In this document: positions 1 to 9,414 of the stretch, one piece after another
Layout of the letters: each line of letters begins with the position of its first letter
Position numbering within the stretch: position 1 is the stretch's first letter
NCBI GenBank assembly: GCA_003170135.1
Contig: PMZR01000125.1
Location: 97,019-161,018 of the forward strand
From: Acidobacteriota bacterium
Lineage (GTDB): Bacteria; Acidobacteriota; Vicinamibacteria; Vicinamibacterales; Fen-181
Reading direction: 5' to 3'
Length of the DNA stretch: 64,000 nt
The notes under the pieces: generated by a model
Database searches by the model: none
Told to the model about the DNA's origin: nothing
What the model saw: the letters and a program-made list of their open reading frames with translations, nothing else
Position numbers and translations under genes: made by a program

Positions 1-599
1 CGCACGCGGCCAAGCTGCCAGACCCGCCACGAGGCCAGCACCACCAGCAGCACGACGAGCGTGACGGGGACGTCGTGCTTGACGAAATGCGCATCGCGCA
101 CCGGGATGTAGGCGACCGCCATCAGCGCCGCGGCCGAGCGCGCCATACCGCGGGAGCCGATCTTCCGCGCAAGCGCGTACACGCCGACAACCGCGGCGAT
201 GCCGGCGGCGACCGAGACGGCCCGCGCCAGCAGGTAGAGCCCGCCCGGATCCACGAGGAAGGCCGTCTCGAACGCCTTCAGCGAGGCGACGCGCCCGACC
301 GCGCGCAGCACGAGGAAGTCTCCGCCGACCACCGCAACGAGCACGTAGAAGTACAGGCTCGGATAGACAAAGTTGTGGGGGTTGAGCGTGCTGCCGCCCA
401 GCGACAGCGCGCGCAGCAGGATGCTCGATTCGTCAGGGTTGTAAATGTCCGGCAGCCCGTAGCCAAGTCCCCAGCAGCGAAGGACCGCGGCGAGCGCCAC
501 GCAGGCAACGAGGACCGCATCGACGCGGCGCCAGATCGGGGGCGCGCCGCCGGCAGTCGTCGAGATGCCGTCAGCGGCTGCGGCTCTGTGTGTCGCCAT
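1..599 (-). CDS. GT-C (GT39/PMT_2-like) membrane glycosyltransferase, C-terminus cut by window
   Basis: Partial gene; the reading frame stays open to base 1, giving about 199 N-terminal residues. A short polar N-terminus is followed by a first membrane segment (near residues 24-40), then a loop with NPDE, the acidic pair placed where GT-C glycosyltransferases of the PMT/ArnT type keep their catalytic Asp. Further hydrophobic segments follow. GT-C enzymes transfer a sugar from a polyprenyl-phosphate donor to an acceptor on the outer face of the inner membrane; donor and acceptor here are unknown. The ATG at 599 overlaps the end of the upstream gene by 29 bp, so the two are probably translationally coupled. 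It is the third GT-C gene of a minus-strand run. Confidence 0.75.
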   Translation of the reverse strand, partial: MATHRAAAADGISTTAGGAPPIWRRVDAVLVACVALAAVLRCWGLGYGLPDIYNPDESSILLRALSLGGSTLNPHNFVYPSLYFYVLVAVVGGDFLVLRAVGRVASLKAFETAFLVDPGGLYLLARAVSVAAGIAAVVGVYALARKIGSRGMARSAAALMAVAYIPVRDAHFVKHDVPVTLVVLLVVLASWRVWQLGRV

Positions 600-2412
600 T
601 GTTGTCTCGAGCAGAATCCCCGCCCGGCATCTTGTCGACGAGCATCGCGGCGTCGTGGCCACCTGGCGATTCTGCCACGTCGAACACGTGCAGGACCCGG
701 CGCTGCGGGTACGCGTCGAGGACGTCGTAGATGATGGAGCGTCCGGACGCCGCATCACGGCCGCCCTCGTATCCGATGAACGGGGACACGTAGGTCACCA
801 CGTAGCGCACATCGTCCCGGGTCCGCCGGTCCGCGTAGTTGCCGAATCCCCGCCCGACGAACACGGGGCGGATGCGGTTCTCGAGCGCCAGTCCGTTGGC
901 GAGTTTGCCGTGCACCAGCGTGCCCGGTGGCAGCCATTTGCCGATGAGCACCATCGCCTCGTAATTCTTGCACGTGCGCACCGAGGCCCACTGGCCGAAC
1001 TGCACGAGATCGCCCGCGACGACGAGCGTGGCAACGAGCAGCGAAAGCGCCACCTTCCACTGCTGCCGCCCGAGCCACGCGCCTGACCGTCGCCATGTCG
1101 CGTGGATCGCGAGAGCCAGGAGCATCGCGAGGACGGCGCTCGCCCTGATGACCGGACCGGGGTGTTCCCCCGGGTCAATGCGATACATGAAGGGCAGCCG
1201 GGCCATGGCTGCGGCGACGAGATACAGGCCGTAGACCAGCAGCGGCGCAGCCAGCCACGCCCGAGTCGGGCGGACATCCGCGATCTCCGCAGCGACCAGC
1301 CGGCATCGACCGAGCGCGACGGCCGCCAGCGCCACCATCGGGGGAATCAGAAACAGCAACCGCCGTTCCTGGATGTCGTGCGCAATGAGCTCTAGGACGC
1401 CGAGGCCGAGCCACAAGACGAGCAGGCGCTCGGCCGGCGCGACCCGGCGCCAGGCAACGAGGCTGCCCAGGGCCGCGCCCACCGCAATCACGAGGACCAG
1501 CCACATCCGTGTGAAGAAGTCGGCGGCGAGTGGAAGCTGTGACGCGCGATCGACGAACGCGCGCAAGCCATAACTGGGCTTCCGCGTGACCGAGATCTGC
1601 CAGTTGTAGAAGGTGTAGGCGTGCCAGTTCGGCAACACGAAGAGAATCATCGCCAGCAGCCCGGCGACGGCGAGGCCGGCAAGCGTGAAGAACGCGGCCC
1701 GGCGCGCCATCGCGGCGTCGGGCGATTGGCGGTCGGCGCGCGTGGCAACCACGAGCGACACCACGGCGTCGAAGCCCAGGGCCGCAACGAAGAAGACGGC
1801 GGAGGCCTTGGTGAAGTAGGCGAGGACCGCGGCGAGTCCCGCCATCAATCCCCACCTCGGCGAGCCTGCCGCGCGCGCATAGCCGTACCAGGCGATCACG
1901 AGAAAGGCGACCATCGTGCCCTCGATGGTCGCGGCGCGGTTGTAGGTGAGGTAGACGAAGTTCGTGGCGAGCAGCATCGCTGCCAGGGCGCCCGCAAACC
2001 GGTTAGCGGTTCTCGCGACGCCGAGGCCGAGGAGGAGGACCGACAGGACGCCGAGCAGCTCCGGGACGAGACGCGCCTGCCGCAAGCCGACGCCGAACAA
2101 CCGGAAGCTGCCGTACTCGAGGCCGGTCAGCACCGGCGTCACGTACATCGGGTTCCACTCGTCGAGCGTCCAGGTGCCGAACAGCGCGCGGTTCCTCGCG
2201 TTGTGCACCCATGCGCCTTCGTCGTGCCAGACGACGCCGACGCCCGGACTGGTCGGCGGATCGGCGACCGGATAGGCCAGCCGGAGCGCCGCGGCGGCGA
2301 AGACGATGACGAGCAGCGCGACAGCGAACTGCGCACGCGACAGATCGCCCGCCGCCAGGCCCCGCGGCCCGCGCACGCCCACCTGGAGGCCCTTCGCCGT
2401 GGCGTGGATCAT
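571..2412 (-). CDS. GT-C (GT39-like) membrane glycosyltransferase
   Basis: 613 residues, multipass. After a roughly 27-residue cytoplasmic N-terminus and one membrane helix comes a large outward loop with WHDEG (around residue 63), the acidic pair expected near the GT-C active site. About ten more hydrophobic stretches follow, and the last 150 residues are soluble with a typical GT39 C-terminal character. Family role: transfer of a lipid-linked sugar onto a periplasmic acceptor; the specific sugar cannot be read from the sequence. The start lies 22 bp after the preceding gene's stop and its 3' end overlaps the next GT-C gene, so three GT-C genes form one transcription unit. The run of three suggests successive additions to one glycan, but this is inference. 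Confidence 0.75.
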   Translation of the reverse strand: MIHATAKGLQVGVRGPRGLAAGDLSRAQFAVALLVIVFAAAALRLAYPVADPPTSPGVGVVWHDEGAWVHNARNRALFGTWTLDEWNPMYVTPVLTGLEYGSFRLFGVGLRQARLVPELLGVLSVLLLGLGVARTANRFAGALAAMLLATNFVYLTYNRAATIEGTMVAFLVIAWYGYARAAGSPRWGLMAGLAAVLAYFTKASAVFFVAALGFDAVVSLVVATRADRQSPDAAMARRAAFFTLAGLAVAGLLAMILFVLPNWHAYTFYNWQISVTRKPSYGLRAFVDRASQLPLAADFFTRMWLVLVIAVGAALGSLVAWRRVAPAERLLVLWLGLGVLELIAHDIQERRLLFLIPPMVALAAVALGRCRLVAAEIADVRPTRAWLAAPLLVYGLYLVAAAMARLPFMYRIDPGEHPGPVIRASAVLAMLLALAIHATWRRSGAWLGRQQWKVALSLLVATLVVAGDLVQFGQWASVRTCKNYEAMVLIGKWLPPGTLVHGKLANGLALENRIRPVFVGRGFGNYADRRTRDDVRYVVTYVSPFIGYEGGRDAASGRSIIYDVLDAYPQRRVLHVFDVAESPGGHDAAMLVDKMPGGDSARDNNGDTQSRSR

Positions 2413-2434
2413 CGACAGTTCCTGCGTCGCCGTG

Positions 2435-4021
2435 TCAGACGCCCGCCCGCCGGCGCCATATCTGGTACGTATCGTTGCGCGAGGTCAGTTCGTAGCGGGC
2501 CTGCAGCCAGGGCCCGAGCCGCGGATGACGCGTGAAATAGGTCGCCGAATCGATCCCTTCGGCCGGCCAGTCGTGCTGCTGCAGCACGACGACCGCCGGG
2601 TGCCGGGCGGACAGATCGTCGAGCAGGCCCGCGGCACCGTACCCGGGCACGCCCTCGTTGAAGCCGACGAGGATCGGCCGGCTCCAGAAGAACCGCGAGG
2701 CGCTCTGCCTGCCGGCGCGCACGTAAGCCATGCCGGAGAAGCCGAACACGAACACGCGTTCGTCGGGTCGCGTGGTGCTCTTCAAGAAGGCCGCGAGATC
2801 CCGCAGCGCGACGGCGGAATAGCGGTCGCTCGCGAATCGGGCCAGGTAGGCCGGGGCCGACACGCCGCCCCGCAGATACCGCAGGTCGAAGCGCGTGTTG
2901 TCGATGGCCTTGTCGAACGGAGACACGCGAACGACGGCGAACACGAGCGCCGCGACGAGCACGACGCGCGGCACGCGGGCGAACGCGTTCCAGGCGAGCG
3001 CGCCGGCCAGGCCAGCCGCGAGTGCCAGGAGCGGGCTCGCCTGGATGAAGTACTGCGGCAGACCCCGTCCGCCGTTGATCGCAATCGAGAGACACGCGGC
3101 GGCAACCCAGATCGGCATGACCAGCCGGAGGCGGTCGCGCCCGGCCATGACGAGCAGTGCCGCCGTGCCGAGGCCGCCCAGTAGCCACAAGGAGTCGTTC
3201 TCCCAGAGCGCGTGCCGCACGGGAAACGTCACCAGGTACCCGAGCAACCCGAGGCGACCTCCGTAGGTTTCGCTCGAGTACTTCAGGTTGTAGGCGATCG
3301 TCGCCTGGTACAGGTCTCCCAGGGCGCCGGCGCGCAGGAAGTACAGGAACGCGAGGCCGATCGGGACAACGAACCCGGCCGCGAGAAGCGCCACCGGGGC
3401 GGCCCACGCCACGAGACCCCGGCGATCGCCTCGGGCAAAGACCAGCAACACCGCCGTGGCCCCGGCGGCGGCGAAGTACGCGCCCGCGTTGTATTTGAAC
3501 AGGAATGCGAGGCCGAGCAGCACGCCGGCGGCGAACAGCCATAGCGGTCGCAGCCGACGGTACTCGGACGGTCGAGGGACGCCGTCCGCGATGAGCAGCA
3601 GCGCCGCGACGGCGAGCAGCCCGATGAACGTCTCGCACTGGGCGCGCACGTACATGCCGCTCAGCCGCAGGAACGAGGGGTTCGCGAGCAGCAGGAACAG
3701 CAAGGCAGCCGCTTCGCCCGGCCCGCGTCCGCCCGAAAGCCGCCGGCCGAGCGCGACGAGCAACAGCGCGACGCCGACAGCCGCGACGATGTCCGCCACC
3801 GCGACGATGGAATCGTCCGGCCAGACCGCGTACATCAACGCGTAGGTGAAGTGCACCGCGGGCGGCTTCTGATCCCACGCGTCACGGTACGGAACCTCGC
3901 CGCGTGCGATCGCCTGCCCGACATACGCATAGAGACCCTGGTCGCTGCCCGCCGGTTGCACGACCGACGGAACGCGCACGAGGACCAGCGCCAGGAACAG
4001 AATCGGGAACAGTCGTTTCAT
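2435..4021 (-). CDS. GT-C membrane glycosyltransferase with DxWDxKPP motif
   Basis: 528 residues from ATG 4021, which gives a direct membrane start (MKRLFPILFLAL). An ATG at 4033 is equally possible, and a longer frame to 4231 would run into the divergent gene and has no clear SD. The first outer loop reads GSDQGLYAYVG followed by RDAWDQKPP, a motif also present in the protein at 22769-24409 (DLWDHKPP). Both proteins share FKxNAG and YFIQA further on, so they are paralogues. About eleven hydrophobic segments, then a soluble C-terminal third. Probable role: GT-C transfer of a polyprenyl-linked sugar outside the inner membrane. First gene of the minus-strand GT-C trio, divergent from the GT2 gene at 4249. 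Confidence 0.75.
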   Translation of the reverse strand: MKRLFPILFLALVLVRVPSVVQPAGSDQGLYAYVGQAIARGEVPYRDAWDQKPPAVHFTYALMYAVWPDDSIVAVADIVAAVGVALLLVALGRRLSGGRGPGEAAALLFLLLANPSFLRLSGMYVRAQCETFIGLLAVAALLLIADGVPRPSEYRRLRPLWLFAAGVLLGLAFLFKYNAGAYFAAAGATAVLLVFARGDRRGLVAWAAPVALLAAGFVVPIGLAFLYFLRAGALGDLYQATIAYNLKYSSETYGGRLGLLGYLVTFPVRHALWENDSLWLLGGLGTAALLVMAGRDRLRLVMPIWVAAACLSIAINGGRGLPQYFIQASPLLALAAGLAGALAWNAFARVPRVVLVAALVFAVVRVSPFDKAIDNTRFDLRYLRGGVSAPAYLARFASDRYSAVALRDLAAFLKSTTRPDERVFVFGFSGMAYVRAGRQSASRFFWSRPILVGFNEGVPGYGAAGLLDDLSARHPAVVVLQQHDWPAEGIDSATYFTRHPRLGPWLQARYELTSRNDTYQIWRRRAGV

Positions 4022-4248
4022 CCTGTCAGGCATCGATCGACGCGGCGTCCGACCCGTCCGAGCGGCGCGGGCCGGCGGCAGAAAACGCTGGAGTCGCCCT
4101 GCCAGTTGCGACAGAATGTCCAGCGGCTGCGTTGGCTGGCACGAATCGCGCACGTTGACTGGGCAGGAACAACCCGGAGCCGGATTGCGCGGGCCAGTGT
4201 ACCACAAGGCGCCGGCCGTCCTGCTGAGCATTGCCGTCGCCGATTCCT

Positions 4249-5037
4249 ATGACACCGACCCCATTCGCCGCGTCGATCGTCGTCCCCACCTACAACGAAC
4301 GAGACCGGCTCGAGACGCTCGTGGACGGCGCCTGCGCGGTCTTCCGCCGGCACGACCTGGCCGTCGAGCTCGTCATCGTGGACGACAATTCTCCGGACGG
4401 AACCGGCGCGCTTGCCGACAGCCTTGCCGCGCGTTACCCGCTTCGTGTCCTCCACCGCGCCGGCAAGCTGGGGCTCGGGACGGCCGTCATCGATGGCTTC
4501 CGCGTTGCCGGTTCGGACGTGCTCGGCGTCATGGATGCGGACCTCAGTCACCCGGCCGACATCCTGCCCGGCATGCTGGGCGTGTTGCGCGCGACCGGCA
4601 GTGACATGGTCGTCGGCAGCCGGTACATTCCTGGTGGGGGCTCGAGGAACTGGTCCGCGGCGCGCCTGCTGATGTCGAGGGCCGCGTGCGTCCTGGCGTG
4701 GCCGGTGACCCCGGTCCGCGACGCGACCTCGGGGTTCTTCCTCGTGCGGCGCGAGGCCATCGAAGGGGTGCACATCACGGCCGGCGGCTTCAAGATCTGC
4801 CTCGAGCTGCTGGTGCGGGGACGCATCAGGTCGGTCGCCGAAGTGCCCTACGTGTTCGTCGGGCGCACCGCCGGCGAGAGCAAGATGAACGTCAAGGAAG
4901 CAAGCGGGTACATCGTGCAGCTGCGCGATCTGCTGAAGGTCCGCTGGGCGAAGGGCGCGGCCGGCCGCCCCTCCTATCACCGGGTGTCCCTCGACGACGT
5001 CCAGCGGATTGTCCAGGCCGCTTTCCCGGCGAAGTAG
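4249..5037 (+). CDS. GT2 glycosyltransferase, DPM1-like polyprenyl-phosphate sugar synthase
   Basis: 262 residues from ATG 4249; an in-frame TTG at 4231 would add six residues. A GT-A fold is evident: SIVVPTYNER at the N-terminus, VIVDDNSPDGTG for nucleotide binding, then DADLSHP carrying the DxD metal site, and GSRYIPGG. This is the signature set of dolichol/polyprenyl-phosphate mannose synthases. The protein lacks the C-terminal membrane helices seen in GtrB/ArnC types. It would move a hexose from a nucleotide sugar to polyprenyl phosphate on the cytoplasmic face. It is the only plus-strand gene here, lying between two GT-C operons and divergent from one of them, so it could supply their donor. 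Confidence 0.85.
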   Translation: MTPTPFAASIVVPTYNERDRLETLVDGACAVFRRHDLAVELVIVDDNSPDGTGALADSLAARYPLRVLHRAGKLGLGTAVIDGFRVAGSDVLGVMDADLSHPADILPGMLGVLRATGSDMVVGSRYIPGGGSRNWSAARLLMSRAACVLAWPVTPVRDATSGFFLVRREAIEGVHITAGGFKICLELLVRGRIRSVAEVPYVFVGRTAGESKMNVKEASGYIVQLRDLLKVRWAKGAAGRPSYHRVSLDDVQRIVQAAFPAK

Positions 5038-5083
5038 GATCCCGTTCGAACAGCCCGTTGTCATCGGCAGGTCCGCGCGACAG

Positions 5084-6646
5084 TCACGGGTTTGGCGTGT
5101 ACACCCGTACTCCTGCCACGGTCGTCTCGTGATGATAGTTGCGCATGATTGTCGCCACGAGCGGCCAGCCAAGATGTTCGTACTCGTACCAGCCCCGGCC
5201 GCGCGGGCTCTCCGGGTCTTCGAGCAGCAGGACGTGGGCGAACGCGTGGGCATCTACCCGGCGCTCGAGCGCGGCGAGCGCGTCGGGGCGTTGCATCAGC
5301 AGCAGGCGCAGCGCGAACGGATCGAGCACGTAGGGCGTGCGGCCCGCCATCACCGGGAACTCCGGACATTCCGCCAGCACAGGTTCTGAACCGATGATCG
5401 CCAGGAGATCACGGCGCTCGGCCGGAAGCGTGTGCGCGAGCACCCCGAGGCGCTGTCTGGTCACCCTTCCGACATCCTGGTAGGCCGCGACGAGCATGAG
5501 CGCGAGCACCACGGCGACCGCTGCCGTGCGTATGCGCGCGCGATCGCGCAGGCACGCTCCGATCACGACGACCGACGCGACGTGGACATCGGCGACCTGG
5601 TTCACCGGCACCGTGCCCGGTGATCCGAGCACCAGCATCGTCATGGCACAGGTGACGGCGAACAGGACGGTTGGCATCTGCCGCCAGCCTGCCCGCAGCT
5701 GGAGTCCCCAGGCGAGCGTCGCCGTCGCCAGGACCGCGGTCAGGGTCCGCGAGCCACCAACCGGGGCCAGCCTCATCGACGCGGAAAAGGCGTTGCGCAC
5801 GGTGCCGGCCAGCGTGCTGCCCCCGAGCGCGCAGACGCGAAACGACTCGAACACCCGCCCGCTGCTCAGCCAATCCACTGATACGAGGCAGACCGCGAAG
5901 CCCGTCCCCGTCAGCAGCAGCAGCCACGTGGCCTGCCTCCATCGACGTGCAAGGGCGAGCGTGATGAGCGCGGTGGCCACGCCGTAGACACTGGTGACCT
6001 TGGTGGCCAGGGCGAGCGTGAAGAACAGGGCGGCAACAGCCAGCCAGGCGGTGACACGCTCCCGATGCGATCTGAACACCGCGGCGAGGCCGCACACGTT
6101 CAGCGCCACGGCGAGGATGTCGCAGCGGATGGCAAACACGGTCTGTTGCAGGAAGTACGGGGCGAGCGCGAACGTCGTGAGCAGCGCGACCATCGCCGGT
6201 GCCACCCGCACGACGCGGTACAGCAGGAAGATGAGTCCGATCGCCAGGAGAACGGCAGAGCCGACGCTGACCGCTTGACCCGCGGCGAGCGGCGCGACGC
6301 CGGCTCGAAGGAGCAGCGCGATCAGGGAGAAGAACAACGGGAAGTACCGGGTGCCCCCGTATCCCGCATCGCTGACCAGGTCACGATAGAACGTCCCGTG
6401 ACTGAGATCCCTCGCCAGTGCGAGCCAGACGCCGCTGACGTAGTTGACGTAGCACCCGCTGGCAATGGCATACCAGGCATGAAAGAGCGTGGCCGCCACC
6501 GTGGCGACCACCACGACGCATGTTGCCGCCTGCAGGGCCCGTGCTTCGACGTTGCTCCATGGGAAGGCGCGGACCCGATCGAAGCCGACGCGTGGCCGTG
6601 GTCGGGCCTCGATGTCGCTTCCGGCCGCTGGCCGATCCGAGATCAT
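5084..6646 (-). CDS. Multipass GT-C-like membrane protein
   Basis: 520 residues from ATG 6646, chosen because it overlaps the upstream radical SAM stop by ATGA; a longer frame would begin inside that gene. One helix near residues 40-60 is followed by a loop containing NYVSGVWLALARDLSHG, then about ten hydrophobic stretches and a soluble tail. The loop and topology resemble GT39-type enzymes, but the usual D-E pair is not obvious; a later SDAGYGGTRY could contribute the acid. Assignment to a particular donor is not possible. Last gene of the seven-gene minus-strand operon and translationally coupled to the radical SAM protein, which suggests they act on the same product. Confidence 0.65.
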   Translation of the reverse strand: MISDRPAAGSDIEARPRPRVGFDRVRAFPWSNVEARALQAATCVVVVATVAATLFHAWYAIASGCYVNYVSGVWLALARDLSHGTFYRDLVSDAGYGGTRYFPLFFSLIALLLRAGVAPLAAGQAVSVGSAVLLAIGLIFLLYRVVRVAPAMVALLTTFALAPYFLQQTVFAIRCDILAVALNVCGLAAVFRSHRERVTAWLAVAALFFTLALATKVTSVYGVATALITLALARRWRQATWLLLLTGTGFAVCLVSVDWLSSGRVFESFRVCALGGSTLAGTVRNAFSASMRLAPVGGSRTLTAVLATATLAWGLQLRAGWRQMPTVLFAVTCAMTMLVLGSPGTVPVNQVADVHVASVVVIGACLRDRARIRTAAVAVVLALMLVAAYQDVGRVTRQRLGVLAHTLPAERRDLLAIIGSEPVLAECPEFPVMAGRTPYVLDPFALRLLLMQRPDALAALERRVDAHAFAHVLLLEDPESPRGRGWYEYEHLGWPLVATIMRNYHHETTVAGVRVYTPNP

Positions 6647-8136
6647 CGACCTGAACCGTCCGGCGCCACTGCGGTCCGGCCCGCGGGCGGCGGGGCAGTT
6701 GTGGCCTTGCCGAACAGCATTCTCCACGCCAGCTCGAACACCAGCCGCTGATCGGTTGCTACGATCCGCAGGATCTCGCCGAGATGGCGGACCAGGTACG
6801 ACGGCCGCAGGAAGAACCGACGCCTCGCCCGGTTCAACGCCTGCATCACGGCGTGTTCGTCCAGGCCGTTACCGCGCAGGATGTAGTAGCTGTACTCCAT
6901 CCTCGTCCAGTCGTCGGTTGTGAGCAGGCCGTCACGCTTGCACTTCTCGAACATCGGCGTGCCCGGGTACGGCACCGCCGGGTAGAAGTTCGCGAAATCG
7001 GCGTCGAGCTCGATCGCGTAGTCGGTCGTCTTCGCCATCGACTCGGCGGTGTCGCCGGGATACCCGTAGATGAAGAAGCCGAACGACTTGATTCCCGCGT
7101 GGCGCAGGTTCCTGAACGCGACGCCGATCTTCTCGTGTTCGAGCCGTTTCATCATGTCGCGGCGTGTGTCGTCCGATCCGGATTCGACGCCCATCGAGAG
7201 CATCCAGCAGCCCGCGCGCCGGAGCCGCTCGACGAACGCCGGATCCTGCAGGTTGTCCGCCCTCGCGTTTGCGAACCACTTTACGTCCAGCCGCCGCGCG
7301 ACGAGCTCGTCGCAGAAGTCCGAGAAGCTCTTCGCGTTGAGCGTGACGGTGTCGCCCCAGAGGTAGAAGTACTCGATGCCGAGCTCGCGATGACCGCGCT
7401 CGATGTCATCCACGAGGCGCTGCGCGCTGCGTTCCCGGAACTTGTGGCCGTGGAAAAACGGCACGACGCAGAAGTCGCACGCGTACGGACACCCGCGGCT
7501 CGTCTCGACGAGCAGGTACGGTTTCGTCACGAGCGGCAGCCGGTAGCGGGCCAGCGGCAGCAGGTCCCACGCCGGGAACGGCATGTCGAGGAAGCCGGTG
7601 AAGCTGCCGCGCTCACGATGCGGCACCAGCGCGCCGCCGCGCCGAACAATGAGCGACGGCACGCGGTCGGCGTGTTCGAACGAGTCGAGATCGACCAGCG
7701 CCAGCACCGCATCTTCCGGCTCGCCGACGATCATCGCGTCCACGTCCGGGGCGCGCTCCATCGATTCGACCGGCGCGCAGGCCGCGTGCGGTCCGAAGCA
7801 CACCAGCGGCGCGTTGAAGCGGCGCTTCAGCTTCGTCATCTCGACGACGTCAGCGTCGAGCGTCGGCACGGTGCTGCAGAAGACGATGAGCGTCGGTTCG
7901 AAGCCCTCCCGGTCGAGGCGCTCGATCACGGTTTCGGTCCCGATCCGCTCGCCTGTCTGGTCGATCAGGCGGAACGTGCGGCCCTGTTCGCGGAGCAGCG
8001 CGGCGAGCAGCGCCAGGGAGTACGGAGGCTTCGTCGTCCCCAGCGTTTCCTGGCGCTCCTGGCAGCGCCCCTGGCGGGTGAAGGCAATCCCGCCGACAAG
8101 CGGCGGGTTGATGAGCAGAATGGCTCGACCTACCAT
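6643..8136 (-). CDS. B12-binding-type radical SAM protein (BchE-like)
   Basis: 497 residues from ATG 8136, which overlaps the preceding gene's stop by 7 nt; the frame continues further upstream but only through the out-of-frame shadow of that gene. The N-terminal 190 residues have the Rossmann-like shape of cobalamin-binding domains (ILLINPPLVGG, a CFGPHAA segment, IVGEPEDA, PFPAWDLLPL). A radical SAM core follows with CPYACDFC, the CxxxCxxC [4Fe-4S] ligand set, then GVESGSDDT and GYPGDT. A soluble C-terminal region closes it. Family members do methylation, cyclisation or rearrangement on lipids, antibiotics and hopanoids. A paralogue lies at 26310-27722. Its coupling to a SPASM protein and a GT-C protein suggests modification of a lipid-linked glycan; the substrate is unknown. 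Confidence 0.85.
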   Translation of the reverse strand: MVGRAILLINPPLVGGIAFTRQGRCQERQETLGTTKPPYSLALLAALLREQGRTFRLIDQTGERIGTETVIERLDREGFEPTLIVFCSTVPTLDADVVEMTKLKRRFNAPLVCFGPHAACAPVESMERAPDVDAMIVGEPEDAVLALVDLDSFEHADRVPSLIVRRGGALVPHRERGSFTGFLDMPFPAWDLLPLARYRLPLVTKPYLLVETSRGCPYACDFCVVPFFHGHKFRERSAQRLVDDIERGHRELGIEYFYLWGDTVTLNAKSFSDFCDELVARRLDVKWFANARADNLQDPAFVERLRRAGCWMLSMGVESGSDDTRRDMMKRLEHEKIGVAFRNLRHAGIKSFGFFIYGYPGDTAESMAKTTDYAIELDADFANFYPAVPYPGTPMFEKCKRDGLLTTDDWTRMEYSYYILRGNGLDEHAVMQALNRARRRFFLRPSYLVRHLGEILRIVATDQRLVFELAWRMLFGKATTAPPPAGRTAVAPDGSGR

Positions 8137-9296
8137 GCGCGTTCCAATTCGACCTTGCAGCAGCGCCGGCAGACCGGGAACAGATGCTGCTCGACCAGGT
8201 TGCGGCGGAGCTCGACGTAGCCGGGGCCGTTCCAGATCTGCTCGAGCGGCGTCTTCGTGAGGTCGCCGACTTCGATGCGGATGAACGGACAGAAGTACAT
8301 CTTGCCGTTGAAGCCCACCCGCGCGTGCAGGAACGGGTAGAGGCACCGGCCGGCGAGCGGCGCGTTTGCCGTGTAATAGCGCTCGAAGAGTTCCGGGCTC
8401 ACCTTCGGGCGGACGTCGAAACGAATCGAGCGCGCGCGGCAGCGGGCGGCCAGGGCCCCGAGCTGGGCCCGCACCTCCTCCGGCGCCAGGCCAGGATCGG
8501 CCGTCACGAACGTCGCGATCGCCGACGCGTCGCAGCCGAGCAGCCGGACCGTCTCGTTCACTTCCTCCGGCGTCGCGAACATCAGGTGATTCACGCCGAT
8601 TGCGTCCACGCCGAGCTCCGACGCCACGTCCACCATGCGGTCGAGCGCCTCGAGGCTCTGGCGGGAGATCGTCGTGTTGATGCTGACGCGCAGCGGCACG
8701 CCCGTCGCGGCGGCGGCGGCCTGCAGGCGGTGCAACCCGGCGGCCGTCCGCGCGAACGTGCCTGGCACGCCGCGCGCCGCGTCGTGCAGCTTGCCGGGCC
8801 CGTCGATCGACACGCTGATGTGCTTCAGAAAGCCGGTCCGCGCCAGGTCCGCGAGCGCGAGCGCACGAGGTTCGTCGATGAGCGTGCCGTTGGTCGTCAG
8901 GTAGCCGCAGGTGTAGCCCTTGGCGCGGAACAGGTCCAGCATGTCGCCGATGTCCTTCCGGACGAAGATCTCGCCGCCCGTCAGGCTCACTTCCAGGCCG
9001 GCCTGCTCCGGAAAGGCGCGGCGCAACGCATCGAGCGACAACTCTTCGGGCTTCTGGCCTTCGACGTTCAGCAGCTCGCCCACGTAGCAGAACTCGCAGC
9101 GCAGGTTGCACCGCATCGTCGCCTCGTAGACGACGCCCTGCGGCAGGCGATTCGCTCGACCATCGCGCGCGGCGAGGAAGCCGGCGATCCGCCGCTCATA
9201 GCGCCGCCGCCGCCAGCGCGCGTGCAGTCGCTGGGCGACCGGCACGCCGTGGAGGCGCGCCACCACCGATTCGCGGATGCGTTGAACGAGGTTCAT
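8130..9296 (-). CDS. Radical SAM protein with SPASM-like C-terminus
   Basis: 388 residues from ATG 9296. The radical SAM motif is CNLRCEFC around residue 68; TGGEIFVR, TTNGT and SVSIDGPGKLHD follow in the order seen in MoaA/PqqE-type enzymes. The C-terminus has CLYPF, then MYFCPF and a CRRCC cluster, matching extra Fe-S ligands of SPASM/twitch domains. Such enzymes often modify peptides or act as sugar and cofactor dehydrogenases. No small precursor peptide gene is visible nearby, so a peptide substrate is not supported. A TACAAT hexamer at 9334-9329 could be a -10 element 26 nt upstream, but no -35 accompanies it. Overlaps the B12-type radical SAM gene by 7 nt. Confidence 0.85.
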   Translation of the reverse strand: MNLVQRIRESVVARLHGVPVAQRLHARWRRRRYERRIAGFLAARDGRANRLPQGVVYEATMRCNLRCEFCYVGELLNVEGQKPEELSLDALRRAFPEQAGLEVSLTGGEIFVRKDIGDMLDLFRAKGYTCGYLTTNGTLIDEPRALALADLARTGFLKHISVSIDGPGKLHDAARGVPGTFARTAAGLHRLQAAAAATGVPLRVSINTTISRQSLEALDRMVDVASELGVDAIGVNHLMFATPEEVNETVRLLGCDASAIATFVTADPGLAPEEVRAQLGALAARCRARSIRFDVRPKVSPELFERYYTANAPLAGRCLYPFLHARVGFNGKMYFCPFIRIEVGDLTKTPLEQIWNGPGYVELRRNLVEQHLFPVCRRCCKVELERAW

Positions 9297-9414
9297 TCGA
9301 GCGTGTTGAGAGAAGTCGAGGCGCCGATATTGTATCTTGTCGCACTGCCGGGTGCATCCCAACGGACGAGCTGGTCGCACGGGCCTCGGTCGTTCCTGGC
9401 CGGATGCTCCGGCA

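Noticed and set aside
6643-9111. Apparent fusion of a long N-terminal region to the B12-type radical SAM protein
   Set aside because: The extra upstream frame is the out-of-frame shadow of the SPASM gene; the ATG at 8136 gives the natural N-terminus.
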